Positions 21,300 to 33,005 of a stretch of 64,000 nt of DNA are shown in pieces. Origin of the DNA: Phellopilus nigrolimitatus (Eukaryota > Basidiomycota > Agaricomycetes > Hymenochaetales > Hymenochaetaceae); assembly GCA_021029095.1 (NCBI GenBank), contig JAJOHG010000011.1:434001-498000 (forward strand), given 5' to 3'. Made by a program: the position numbers and the translations under genes. The notes under the pieces are model-generated. The model was not told the origin of the DNA, made no database searches, and saw only the letters and a list, made by a program, of their open reading frames with translations. Within the stretch, counting starts at the first letter, position 1, and each line of letters begins with the position of its first letter.

Positions 21300-23734
21300 C
21301 CCCGAAAAACCAGTGAAAAGTACTAAAAAGTAGTTATAATGAGATTAGATACCAGATCAAAGTTTTTTTGAGCACTTACCTGTTGCTCGACGTCCTCGGC
21401 GCTGTCGAGGACGTCGTGGACGACGCTGGAGAGCGCAGTCGAACGACGTGCTCATTGGGCACGCGCGGCTCGGCAACCTCCGAAGGTGCATTCAAGCAGC
21501 CTCCGAGCGACAGTATTCGATTTATTTAATTTGCATTACTCGCGCGATAATTCTGAAACTTGGTACATAGTTGCATTGAGTACGTTATTACGACATAAAA
21601 ATTAATTAACGCTCAGATCATGCTAGATGTTGCGTTATAAATGAAACGAATACTGTAAAACCGGAATTTTTGGACAAAACCACAACAAATATTGTAGAGA
21701 AGGATCGGTCCAACCAAACCTTCCCATTTTTTCGGTACGAGATACACTAGTATGATTGAAAGTAAATGTGTGGTTCGATCAGCGCTAGGGTTGCCAGATG
21801 TATGTGAATTAACTTTCGGTGCTCGAGAATGAGCAATGCTCATGTATTCTAGTGCAAATCACTCGACTAACCTGCTGATTCTCGACTCTTTTGCTTCCTC
21901 ATCAACTTCCTCCCACTCAAACTCAAAACTAATACCCGGAGTATCCTTAATACATAGTAAACATACTATAATGAACTTTTTAGAATTTTCTGAGCTATAT
22001 GATAATACTAAAATAGCAAACTTGCTTCTACCCTCCTCCCCATACTGTTTCTTTCATATATCAGTCCCTAGAGCATCGGAGATTCTCAAACTTTGTAGGA
22101 TGCTTAATACTATACATATACTACTATGTACAAAAGTTTGAAGCTTTTGGAAGAGAAGTAGAGGATGCAGATAGACAAAAGCATGAGCTAGGAAACACAC
22201 ATAAAGCACTTTAACAACAGCTGAGGGAATGTCCCCACAGATAAAAACTCAAGGATTGGGTGAATTAGATATTATCCTTGATGATATTGGTCTTTTGGAT
22301 GCCTATCAGTCCCCCAGAGTGCACAGAATACTCAAAATATAGGGAAATGTCGAGTTTGTACTAATATGTGGCAATTACCTCTATCTGACATATTCCAAAA
22401 TGCTTAAAACTTTATAGGCTGATTAATCAGTATATATCACTATTTATCATAAATTATATTTTGAGATAATGATACCAGTTGTTTTGATTCCGAGCATATT
22501 GTATTATTTCTCTCTGTGCCACAGTTTCGGCATGTGCTCGGCACGCCAGATTTGGAGCGCAAATCCGTCCTAATTTGGTAGGGCAGATGACGCGTCACTA
22601 CTTTTTTCTTTCACGTCGTCGTCGTCTTCGATATTCTGGGCTTTTTTTTACCTCCTTCGCCAATTTACTCTACAAAAACACGTCACGACTCTCTGGCAGC
22701 CACGCAAGGCCCTCCCTGGACGGTCTGGAGCAACGGCACGCGACAGCAACGACGCGGATGCGCTGGCACGCGCGTGCACTTGATGTCGACAAAACACGGC
22801 GCTGGCACGCGCATGGCGACAGCAAATCACCACCGCCCTCTCACCTCCACGACACGGCAGCCGTGCGACAAGACCCGCACGCTCAACAACTGACAACACC
22901 CCCTAGCGACGCCGTTGATTCGACAACGACAACCACGCGGATGCGCGGGCACGCGCTCCTGCTCGACGGCACGCGTGTGTACTCGACGACGACAAAGCGC
23001 TGCGCAAGCACGCGCTTAGCGACAACAGACGACAGTGCCGGTGTGCACTCGCTCACATCCCCGCTCGTCCGTGATGCCTTCAAGAGGCGCGCATGTGCCA
23101 GCTGCTGCCACCGACCGTGGTGACACAGAGAAGATCTGGCATCACACGTTCTACAACGACCCGCCCGCTCGCTAAACTCTGTGCGGTCTCTGGTGATCCC
23201 CCGACTCTGTTGTCTCGACTGCGCTGTGCAGGAAGGCTGACTCATCCCGCTGGCAGACACCGCCCGCCCGCGCACATCCAGCTGCAGGCGCAGCCGCAAA
23301 TGCCGTGCACGATACGCGCGTCGTCCGTGCGGCTCATTCGCCCGCGCGCCGCGGCGCGCTGCTCAACCCGAAGGCGAACAGAGGGAAAAGGACGCTTGAC
23401 GCGCCCCACGCACGCTGCGAGGTCACGAGCGGAGGGGTGTTGGTGGGGTGGTGAATAGGGTGGTACGTCGACGCGCGCGTCGAGCGCGCGTGCGACGTGG
23501 AGCGCGTCGCGGCAGCAGGTTCTCTGCGCGAGACGGACACGCACCGTCGCACGGACCGCCGCTCGGATCCGGCGCGCGGGCGAGGGCCTCGCCCGCGCGC
23601 CCGCGCCGACGATTGACGCCGTGCGCGTGTTCCGCGAGGTTTTACTACTAATATTATTATTTTTCTTTTATATATTTTTGTATTCGCTGTATAATACAAA
23701 AAAAAAATGAATTACATAAGTACAGAATGTAATG
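21300..23734. other. Interior of the element without recognised genes
   Basis: AT-rich DNA (21300-22560) followed by a second GC-rich block (22570-23640). A 182-codon open frame at 22575-23123 is made of Arg/Thr/His-rich sequence with no domain and probably reflects composition. No transposase, reverse transcriptase or helicase motif was seen on either strand. Confidence 0.45.
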
Positions 23735-25619
23735 AGCGAAAAAAAGCGGCGGGTGCGACGTCGGGATAATGAGTAAGAAGGCGGGTAACAGTGAGGACGG
23801 AAGCCATAGGCGGCGCGATCACGTCAACGTCTTTAAATGACAAATTTTGCCCCAAATAGGCAATGGCTCGGACAGGATCTACACTGATCGCGAAAGTATT
23901 CAGAGGATTCACAATTATCTACAATGCTTCGGACAGGATCTACAATAACCAGAGAATCATCTACAATAGGCTTGGATAGGATCTACAATGCTCGCAAAAT
24001 ATTCACAGAGGATTCACAATTATCAGAAAATTATCTACAAAGCTTCGGAGAGGATCTACAATTATCAGAGAACTATCTACAATGGCTCGGACAGGATCTA
24101 CAATAATTGTAAAATTATCCACAGAGGATCTACAATAGCCAAAGAATTATCTACAATTATCAGAAATTTATCTACAACGGCTCGGATAGGATCTACAATT
24201 ATCAGAAATTTATCTACAACGGCTCAGATAGGATTAGGGCTATGCACGGGTCATGTATACCCGCAGGTCACCATGGGTAGACCCGTGGGAATACCCATGG
24301 GTATGGGTCACCCGTGCACGGGTGATCCGTTTCCCACGGGTCAGTCAAGGGTCTGGGTCTGAATTTTTGCAGAATTTACAGACCCACAGGTTACCTGTGG
24401 GTATCGAGGACCCGTATCTAAATGAGACATATGTATATAGATTGTCAGAATTTCAAGCAAGTTTTTGCTGAGTTGTACCGAATTGTTCTCATGTTATCCA
24501 AATAAAGTAACTGTGTTTCATATATGGTAAGACATTGATGGGTGAGATGGGCCTTCACCCGCCTGACTCAGCAACTTTGTTTCCTCTGCTTTGCTCAGAA
24601 ATGCGAAACTCAATGCTCAGTGGCCGTCCCCGCCTGGCAGCCTTGGCATGGCATTCGGCCACCATAGGTCCACACAGAATGGCAGTGTTCGCCGCTTGAT
24701 ATGCCTGACGATGGGCAGCAGCGACATCAACCTGGGCACAAGCTGTCACTAGACTGCCAGCTGCTGCCACCATACCTGAGCGACAACATATTGCACTCCT
24801 CACAGGATGCAATGGACGCGCTCATCACTGCATACTCTGCACAGTAGCCGCAGCACAATAGTACACACCAGGCGCATCACTGGTATTTCGCCGCCATGAA
24901 TGTAGTGTGGGGATTCAAATTCAATCTTATGAGATAAAAAAAGTTGTAATTAAACATAAAACAAAATGTAAAGTGACCCACAGGTTACCCGCCATACCCA
25001 TCCTGACCCGGACCCGCCAGACCCAGATCTGTGGGTCGTACATGACCCACGGATCTGGGTCATGCACGGGTCCGGGTCTGAGTTTTGAAAATCTCATACC
25101 CGTGCAAACGGGTCCGGGTCAACCCACGGATCGACCCGTGCAGAGCCCTAGATAGGATCCACAATTATCAGAAAATTATCTACAATGGCCCGGACAGGAT
25201 CTACAATGCTTGCAAACTATTCACAAAAGGATCTACAATAACTAGAAATTATCTACAACGGCTCGGACAGGATCTACAATTCTCGCAAAACATCCACAGA
25301 GGATCTACAATAACCAGGAAATTATCTACAATGGCTCGGATAGGATCTACAATAACCAGAAAATTATCTACAATGGCCCGGACAGGATCTACAATAACCA
25401 GAAAATTATCTACAATGGCTCGGACAGGATCTACAATGCTCGCAAAATATTCACAGGGGATCCACAATTATCAGAAAGTTATCCACAACAACAACCCCAG
25501 ACACGATCTACAATAACTTCAGATTGATCTACAATATTGTGGAAAAGCGTCGCTGTATTTGCACTATCACTTTGCACTGTTCGTCGCAGATTGTTTAACA
25601 ATCCTAGTAAGGAGTAGTG
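23735..25619 (-). repeat. Right inverted terminus, interrupted by a nested element
   Basis: Reverse-complement counterpart of the left arm, with the same 21-bp units reading ATCTACAAT on the plus strand. The segment 25151-25612 matches the outer left arm almost perfectly. The inner part (about 23860-24234) continues the array after the 916-bp nested insertion. The diverged inner end (23735-23860) matches 20150-20290 inverted. Confidence 0.85.
24235..25150. mobile_element. Nested 916-bp non-autonomous hAT-type element
   Basis: The element begins TAGGGCTATGCACGGGTC, and its end inverted begins TAGGGCTCTGCACGGGTC (one mismatch in 18). It is flanked by the 8-bp duplication GATAGGAT at 24227-24234 and 25151-25158. 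The other arm of the host element carries the uninterrupted target at 19603-19610 as ATCCTATC, giving an internal empty site. Subterminal DNA is rich in inverted ACCCGTG/CACGGGT motifs. No open frame for a transposase is present. Terminal sequence, duplication length and small size fit a hAT-derived MITE-like element. Confidence 0.9.
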
Positions 25620-25627
25620 TCAGATTG
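25620..25627 (+). repeat. Target-site duplication TCAGATTG, right copy
   Basis: Second copy of the octamer found at 19134-19141. It is followed by the rest of acyl-CoA oxidase exon 5 (25628-25636) and a GT donor. Confidence 0.9.
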
Positions 25628-27618
25628 GTGACATAGGTCCGTATTCGAGTCAGCAACATCGTCTTCATCTACGTATCAATTTTTATACACTTAGGTCCCA
25701 AAGCAATGGGAGGATACGCTGGCATCGATAATGGATACGCGCGTTTCGATCGCTTGCGAATACCACGCTTTCAGATGTTATCCAGGTTCGCTCAAGTCAC
25801 TAAGGAAGGAAACTATGTCAAACCCCCTCATGCAAAGTTAAGCTATGGTGGAGTAAGTATTTCTCACCTGGTTCTGAAGCACGTCTGATAAAATCAATAG
25901 ATGCTTTACATCCGCTCAGGGTGAGTTAGCAATCGAGAGAAGCGTATCTTTGCGAACTACAACCTCTCTTCTAGAATGGTTTCTACTGCAGGCCGCAGCC
26001 AGGCGAAAGGCAAGTCCACCATACGACCTTGACACAAATGTCGAACTTGAACTCTTTAAGCTTACAGCGGCCACGATATCCTTACGCTACGCTACCGTTC
26101 GCCGGCAAGGAAACAAGGGAGCAGACGGGCTTGAACGCCAAATAATCACTTACCCATCGGTACATCATCGCCTCCTACCCATTCTATCGCGTGCCTACGT
26201 CTATATTCTTCTTGGTCGGAACCTTGTGAGCTCCGTTATTTTCAGACTCAGGTTACGCGCCAATGACTGAAGACATCTTAAGACAAACTCTCAGAAAGAC
26301 CTCTTGGCACAGCTGAACCGCGGAGATACATCTTACTTAGCTGAGATGCATGCTATGACCAGTGGTTTGAAAGTACTTGTCACTACAACAAGCATGGAGG
26401 ACATCGAAGTCGCGCGTCGCTCAATGGGAGGTCACGGATACAGCGCGTATTCCGCTCTGGGCTATGTTTACGCCAATGCCCTTCCAAGCGTAACGTAATC
26501 TCTACTTCTTTGTCTAGTGGTACTGGAAGAATCGAAACTAACATGTTTTCGTTAGATATGAGGGCGACAACTTCGTTCTGGACCAGCAGGTTGTCCGCGC
26601 GGCCTTAAAAGTTTACCAAGACATCGTTTCCTGTAAAGCGCCCTCATCCATCGCTCTCTCTCCGTTCAGTGCCTACCTTCGTCTCTTAAAAACGAAGGAA
26701 TATGTGATTCCGCAAAATTTTACTGGTTCCGAAATCTGGTCAGACTGGCGGACTCCGATACACGTTCTTGAATGGCGTGCAGCGCGGGCCGTCAAATCGC
26801 GCGCTTTGGCGCAGGCGATTGGCGAAGTAGACGCGAGTGCAGACCAGCGAGTCTCTCGCGCAGTCACTGAAGCTTATGTAGCCGCCCAGGTCGGCGAGAT
26901 GATCTCGACGTTGCCTTTCACCGGTTCCAGCGCTTCCATCGTCAAATCCTTGCTCCGACTAGTTTGTCTTCCCTCGTCTTTATTTTGGGAAACACCTTTG
27001 ACTAGGGATATGTTTTTGCATTCCAGTATTTGCTTTCGACAGTAGAAACGGCGTTGACAGATATCCTGTCCTTCGGCTTGATCCCTCCCGTCGTCGCAGG
27101 CGAAGACCCCACAAAGGCGCTTCGCATGGAAATTGCGCGATTATGCGCGGAGCTTGTGCCCGAGGCCATCAGCTTGACTGACGCGTTCGGTTACACGGAC
27201 TGGGAACTAGATAGGTATAGTGCAAGTGTTCACGAACATAAGATTTTCTATCTGAAAGATATACAACCTGTAGTGCACTCGGTGTCTACGATGGTCGAGT
27301 TTACGAGGCGCTCTGGAAAAGGGTGCAAGCGGAGCCTCTCAACCAGACCGAAGTTACGGATGGCTACGAAGTTCGTAACATCTCCCACCATTATATTTTA
27401 TTATAATCGTATATTTTCTCAGGAGTTCATCAAACCTCTTCTCGAACGTGGAAGAAGGCTCGCGAGCGATGAGCAGTCTAAATCCAAATTGTGACAGGAA
27501 TACATTGATGCATGTTCATGCAACCAAATACCGATTGAAATCTCGCTCATTGTGTAATGCACATGTTACATGTATATGTGGTTTCCGTTGTCCGTACAAA
27601 AAAGAGAAAGAGCATTCC

Positions 27619-29825
27619 TCAGATCGATTCAAGCACACAATCGACAACAGCGCAACGTCCTTCATCTCTGACGACTTTCACGCCTTCAGCGATAGCTGCC
27701 TCCAGTTCTGAAGCTGTCGTTATACGCTTCCCCCAAGCACCTCCCGCCGCTACCGCGATCTGTGAGAAATCTGGCATGTCTGGGCCAAACCCGACTGTCA
27801 GCTGGCTACCTGGCACCTTGCTTCCAAGACCTTGTGGATAGACACCAAGCATAGACAGTTTGGGTGACTTCAGATAATTTGCAAGGGTCGTCAGATTAGC
27901 TTCAGAAGAAAGGAAATGGAACATGATCACTCACCTTCCAACCACCATTGTTAAGAATAATCGTCAGGAATGGCTACAACATTCTGAATCAGATATGTAA
28001 TGCACGCACTAAGATATTCCAAACCTACTGTTTTGTACTTTCTAGCCATCCAAAATGCTGACGCAGGCACGCCAAAGAGGAATGAACCGTCTCCCACCAC
28101 CAGCGTAACAAGGTCGAAATTATTCGCTGTGCGTCCTCTTGTTGCCAGTGAGACACCTACGGCTGCTCCTAAGCCCCAGCCCAGGGACGACGAACCGGAA
28201 GAAAGCATTGAGCCTGGCACTTCAGGTCGCAGATGGTCCCAAGTATGAGGGTAATTGCTTATGGATTCATTCAAGAACAGGGTATCTTTAGGGACAGACT
28301 TCCTCAGCACACCCATGACATTCGGGACCGTGAAGGAGCCGTCGGTGGGAAATGCAGACTCCACAGAGTCAAGTTCGCTTATCCGCTTCAGGCGATGCTC
28401 GATTAATTTCTGAGTCCTGGCCGAAATCAGAGTTATGTCAATTTCTGACGGCAAACATTCCAAAATCTGGCTGAGAGCAATCTGAGCATCCGCCTTGCAT
28501 CGCATGGTCGCGTCAATGTGGAACATGCCCACGTTGTCTTTCAGGACATCGATGTCGACATGAAAGACCTTAGCACCCGGCTGAGGCTTGTTGTGCATCG
28601 GTATGTAAGGGATGTCAGAGTCGATGATGAGGATAACGTCCGCGTTGCGCAGCCAGTCGCTAACGCCCATGCCAAAAGATAACTCGACAAAATTCACGTG
28701 ACTATGCGGGAAGTTGACGGTCGTCGGACACGACACGAGAACGGGAACGGCAAGCCTTTCAGAGAGCTCTACGAGATTTCCGACAGCTTTTGTGTTCCGG
28801 CCCAAATAAGAGGTGATAATCAGCGGTTTCGACGCGTTCATTAATGCATAGGCGATTGTACTTGCGGCTATTCAGGTGTTTAACGTGGATCCCAGACAGA
28901 CTATAACTGTTCACATACCTGTGGGGCTTAACGCAAGAGGTTCGATTGGTAACCACGATCGGACATTCAACGATGCCTTAGCAAAATTTTCGTCAACATC
29001 TTCCTCCATTACTTCACGGCGTGCCCAGAGATATACGGGGCCCTTTGGCTCACTCATTGCACTGGCAGGTGTGATATTTTACGAGGTTGGTGAGCACGAT
29101 CGGCTGGACATATTTCATTTATCTCAACTTACAATTGTAGACCACGCATAATGACTTGACTGACATTCTTGCTGCTGTTGATCTGACCTGTGAAGCGCAT
29201 GTACTGCCGAACAATCGCAGACTGATCGTGAACATCTGAACAACGAGTTGTCAAAAGTCGACTAAGGAGTTTCATATGAAAGCCAAACCCTGGAGCCACA
29301 TGATCCACTCGTTTCTTGAGCCTTTGAGCTCGCCTTCGAGCGTGAAGGGAGAAGCTCCCGCGTATATTAATACGGGTACACGGCATCTGTCAACGTTATG
29401 AACTGCTCCTGCCAGAGCCTACCAACGGGATTTCAATATTCTCCAGTTAACATAGGGTAATCTCAAACTCAAAGGCAGTTGAGCGCACCTGAGTTCCGAC
29501 GTCGACGTGCACGAGAACCGCTGCAGGGTGTCCACGAACCTGCGCATACCCTTGAGCAGCACTGAGTGCGACCATTTCATTCGGACATGTTATGATCTCT
29601 AATTCAGTCTTCCCGCTAGCCACTCGCTGGCGTTCTAGCTCCTCGAGAAACGCAGGATGGTCTGAGCCCCAGTTCACAAAGGCATGCGTTATCCCACACT
29701 ATCGATATCATATTTCCGGGGAAGATAGATTATGTCAGAATTTGTATAGATGAGAGCGATAATGAAATGAAGTAACTCACCTCAGCTAAGGTCTTCAAGA
29801 AAATAGAAGAAGTAGTGTACATCAT
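27619..29825 (-). CDS. Thiamine-diphosphate-dependent enzyme (acetolactate synthase/benzoylformate decarboxylase-like)
   Basis: Member of the ThDP enzyme superfamily with PYR, central and PP domains. It is 585 aa from eight exons: 29781-29825, 29489-29698, 29289-29418, 29133-29235, 28919-29061, 28029-28867, 27935-27973, 27619-27867, all in phase. The PYR domain shows the activating glutamate context CPNEMVALSAAQGYAQVRG. The central domain begins around NASKPLIITSYLGRN. The PP domain has the metal/ThDP motif VVGDGSFLFG and, after a 39-nt exon, LTIILNNGGW. It lies tail-to-tail with the acyl-CoA oxidase gene (124 bp between stops). There is no PTS1 and no mitochondrial presequence is evident. 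The substrate cannot be assigned; a 2-oxoacid decarboxylase or carboligase is likely. The start MMYTTSS is short, and the first of the two ATGs is taken. Confidence 0.85.
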
Positions 29826-30225
29826 CAGCGCAAAGTTACGGTCGCACTCGTGTTTTAATCAAGCCACAGGTCGAGTTCCGAGTACCTACAGCTGACAGAA
29901 GGAAGACGGGTCGAAGGAAAGAATCCCGATGCAGACCGTAAACTGCTCACGAGTTTAATATCTGAGAATTATAGGTCATGAGATATAACTTTGGAAGTCC
30001 GTAGCCTTCGATAATCCCAGGTTCACACGACCTATCGCAGCCTACCGCATGCGCTTCGTAGTCGCTGAACTCAAGTCAAGCAGATGCAGACCCGTGTGAA
30101 AGGAAGTGACGCTATACGTAGTGTGAGTCCCTTGGTAAAACGCTAGAAGGTGCACAGAACACTCGGAGCTTCCATAACAAGAAATAAGGAGCAAAATAAA
30201 AAGAAGCCGGGTTGCATTGGATAAT
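29826..30225. other. Short intergenic region
   Basis: 400 bp between the start of the ThDP enzyme gene and the 3' end of the adaptin gene, both on the minus strand. It should contain the ThDP-enzyme promoter. No other feature was seen. Confidence 0.4.
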
Positions 30226-33005
30226 CTAAAATAAACCCAGCAAGTCGTCCTGCGGCTTTTGTTGCTGTACAGGCGACGAAACAACAGAAGACCCAGACAC
30301 CCCGAACCCAAATGCAGGCGGCGCAGGAGAGCTCGCTGCTGCCGGTTGGATGGGTGACGCGATATTGGAAAACGGTGACCCATTCACCGCACCGCCGACC
30401 ACGCCTCCGCCTCCCAGGCTCGCCCCACCAAATATCGACACGAGGTCGTCGAGCGGGTTGCTTGAGGTGCCAGCAAGTAGATTCGCCGCTGCGGGTGTCG
30501 AGGTGAGGGTTGTCGCGGCAAGCCCAGAGGGACGGCCCTCCTCCGCAGGGACATCGTCGAAGTCGAGGAGATTCTCCGCCTGCTGACCTGCAGCGACCGT
30601 TTGCAGAGCTTTCCGTGTCGACAAATCGTCGTCGTCGTGGCCTTTACTGCAATAAGTGCCGTGTGAGTATATTGAGCGCTCATGAACTTATCTTCATAGA
30701 AGAGAAGGAGGACCCACTCTACGGCGAGTTTTTGCATAGCTTCGGCGCCGAACCGCCCCCTACCGATGAATGTCTCTGGGGGCTTGTGATACACGCTAGC
30801 GAGACTCGAGATCTCGCTTAACAACTCTTCCAATAAAGCAGGCGATACCGTTGTCCTTGAGAGTGAAATGGGAGGTCGATGCGCTAGAATCACAGACTGG
30901 CATAATATTTATCAGTATAGGTTCCCCAGATGCAGAACCTGCGAAGGACAATAATACTTTTGCTGCGGCCGGATCTGTTGATAGCAGTCTCCAATATATA
31001 TACGCTCGATCGCGCACGTCTGGCGAGTCGCAATCCTTCGTTGCCGTGTCCAGCACGCGCTGAACTAATGCTTGAGCACTGTCGGGTTTCCTCATATACA
31101 GCTTCACCACAGCAGTTAATGTTTGTAATTGTACCTATGAATGAAGGGGAATCGCATTCAGCATGATGTTTTGAGATCGTAGTGCTTAAAAATCTCACGT
31201 ACGGGATACGCCTCTTCAGTGAATGATTCGACAAATATACCAAGTAGCTCATCCGCATTGTCGATCTTGCTGGCATACTCGCCGATGATCCAAATCAGCG
31301 AGGCTTTTGCCTCAGGCTCGTCCAGTTCATCCAGATTAGCACACAGAGTAGGTATGACGCCTTCATAAGTTGAAGGATATTTTCGGAAGATATCCTAGGT
31401 GTGTTACAGAGCGAGGTAAGAGTACTATCAGAAAATGACTGATCATAGACGGTGCTTACTTTCATGATGACAACTGCTTCTTGCACAACATAGCTCACCC
31501 GGGTTGAAATTAGTTCGAGAAGCACATTCACGCATCGTTCAGCTGCGGACTCGATCTTAATGGCAGTCTGGCCGATAGCGCGAATGCTTTTCCGAACAAA
31601 ATCAACGTCGACTTCTGATGCATACCTACCCATTCGCTGACTTAGACCGATTTAAACAACAACAAACAGCCACTCACTCTTTGAGCTCGCTAAGTAAAGC
31701 ATCTACGTTGCTATCTCCGGCCAACCGCACCATGATGTCAAGCTTCTCTACCTTCACGTATAAGGGATCATTATACTTGCAGAAGAAGACACGCATCTCA
31801 TTCGAGAGGATGTCTGAACGCTTCTGCAATAGGAGATTGATATTGCGCAATGCAACCCATTGCACCTCTGGTGGCGCGGATAGTAGAGTCACAAGCGGGG
31901 GTGCCATTTTGCGAGCGAATTGCTTGTTGAGGTCGTCTCGCCGTACATTTCGCATGTGAATCATAATGACCTGATTACACATTCAAATTATAGATAATTT
32001 GAGTTTTGTTTTTGAATTAGCGACCGACCTTTACGGCAGCTAAAACAACGCTTCCATTGGCGTGTTGGAATTGCGGGATGACACGTTCGCAGATGTGTTC
32101 ACTTTCCTGGTCGTCTTGCGCTTTGTAGCGCGCCAGCGCGGTCAGGATAGCCACTCGCCCCCACTCGGAGCATTCATTCAAAGCAATGAGAAGCTTCTGC
32201 AGCGTATTGTGTGTGATGCTGAACACCGCTTTCTCAGTTTCCGGAGTTTGGGGAAGAGATGAAGCGGCAACATGAATATCTGTCAGTGCAGTGACGGCAT
32301 TGGCGACGACCTGCAGGACAATATGCAACCGTTCAACAGATGGCGTAGAAAAAGGCACGCACCATCGGATTACTATCTGACACCATATCCTGCAACTGGT
32401 CTAAGAAAACGTTCTCTATGACTAGCTCCGGCTTCAAGTCATACAGCTTCGCGACGCAAAGTGCGGCTGTCTTGCGCACGTACGGGTTCTCGTCGCGCAG
32501 GCATTTCTGGAGAGGGTCGCATAGGTAGTCTATGATCTTCTCTGCACGCAGACAGCCCATTGTGCGTATCGCGAGGGCGCGTACAAGCGGGTTCGGGTCG
32601 TCGGTGTCCTTGACAAACGTGTTCACCGCGAGGATGACGAGCTCGGGCTGCGTCTTCGCATAGTTCATAAGGTACAAATACACAAGTTTCTTCTGCTCGA
32701 GGTCGTCTGTCTGCATGTTCTTCAGCACGTCTGGGAACAGGCCGCTGACATCTGGGAAGCGCGCGTTACACTGGAAGTGGTGCCGACATTGTACACTCGG
32801 CGTACCTTTCCCGACGGTCATATTCGCGATGACCCGCTTGATGGCATCCTTGCGCTTTTCGCGGTATTCGCTATTCAGATCAGCCCGAAGTTCGTAGTTC
32901 TCGCCTGTGCATCCGTCGTGGATGAGTATACCGGAGTTACATACATACTGCAGTCTAATGGGTTGTCTACTTGCCTTTCCTCGGGGCTGCCCGCGCAAAG
33001 GACAT
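30226..33005 (-). CDS. AP-1/AP-2 complex beta subunit (beta-adaptin)
   Basis: Large subunit of a clathrin adaptor for trans-Golgi/endosome (AP-1) or plasma-membrane (AP-2) sorting. The N-terminus [10 protein letters not shown] is followed by [20 protein letters not shown] and the adaptin HEAT solenoid, with signatures VVNT-type [46 protein letters not shown] and [14 protein letters not shown]. After the trunk the hinge contains ENLLDFDD, which matches a clathrin-box motif. The protein ends in a Gly/Ala/Ser/Pro-rich linker and DDLLGLF without an appendage domain, as in other fungal beta subunits. About ten introns are present. The first (32905-32974) uses a GC donor, leaving a first exon of only 31 nt. 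Total length is roughly 730 aa. The minor exon borders near 30640-30720 are not fully resolved. Confidence 0.88.

Larger units (their letters stand above)
19142..25619. mobile_element. 6,478-bp foldback-like element with about 1-kb inverted termini
   Basis: DNA insertion between two TCAGATTG copies inside acyl-CoA oxidase exon 5. Its two ends are inverted copies of each other: the left end from TTACTAGGATTGTTAAACAA onwards matches the reverse complement of the right end for several hundred bases with only a few differences. Weaker similarity continues to about 20290 and 23735. The termini are made of ATTGTAGAT-containing tandem units. The interior holds GC-rich minisatellite-like DNA and no transposase was recognised, so it appears non-autonomous. 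The outermost bases differ (AGCCG on the left, CACTAC on the inverted right). An 8-bp duplication fits hAT-like integration. A CACTA-type terminus at one end alone does not fit an 8-bp duplication, so the superfamily is left open. Confidence 0.88.
18212..27494 (+). pseudogene. Peroxisomal acyl-CoA oxidase, disrupted by a 6.5-kb insertion
   Basis: Acyl-CoA oxidase performs the first, FAD-dependent step of peroxisomal fatty-acid beta-oxidation and makes H2O2. Exons: 18212-18314, 18372-18450, 18509-18660, 18727-19050, 19109-19141 joined to 25628-25636, 25695-25852, 25901-25920, 25975-26009, 26068-26225, 26295-26494, 26556-26961, 27027-27214, 27274-27370, 27423-27494. Without the insertion these give 677 aa with every phase consistent. 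Landmarks are GCYLQTELGHGTNV, TSTKWWIGALGKTATHG, RRSMGGHGYSA, TYEGDNFVLDQQ and a C-terminal SKSKL, a PTS1 peroxisomal signal. As it stands, translation leaves the oxidase at codon GIQI and stops about 46 codons later at 19277-19279, losing most of the enzyme. One intron (26010-26067) is GC-AG. No other lesion is seen, so the break looks recent. Confidence 0.9.

Noticed and set aside
22575..23123. 182-codon open frame inside the transposon
   Set aside because: Arg/Thr/His-rich with no domain, in GC-rich repetitive DNA; no transposase motif.
19142..25619. Insertion acting as a giant intron (introner-like)
   Set aside because: The left border lacks a GT or GC donor at the exon junction and the duplicated octamer is typical of transposition, so clean splicing is unlikely.
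29281..29418. Suspected frameshift in the ThDP-enzyme gene before YAGASPF
   Set aside because: Re-reading the bases shows the frame is continuous (PVLIYAGASPF); the suspicion came from a misread base.
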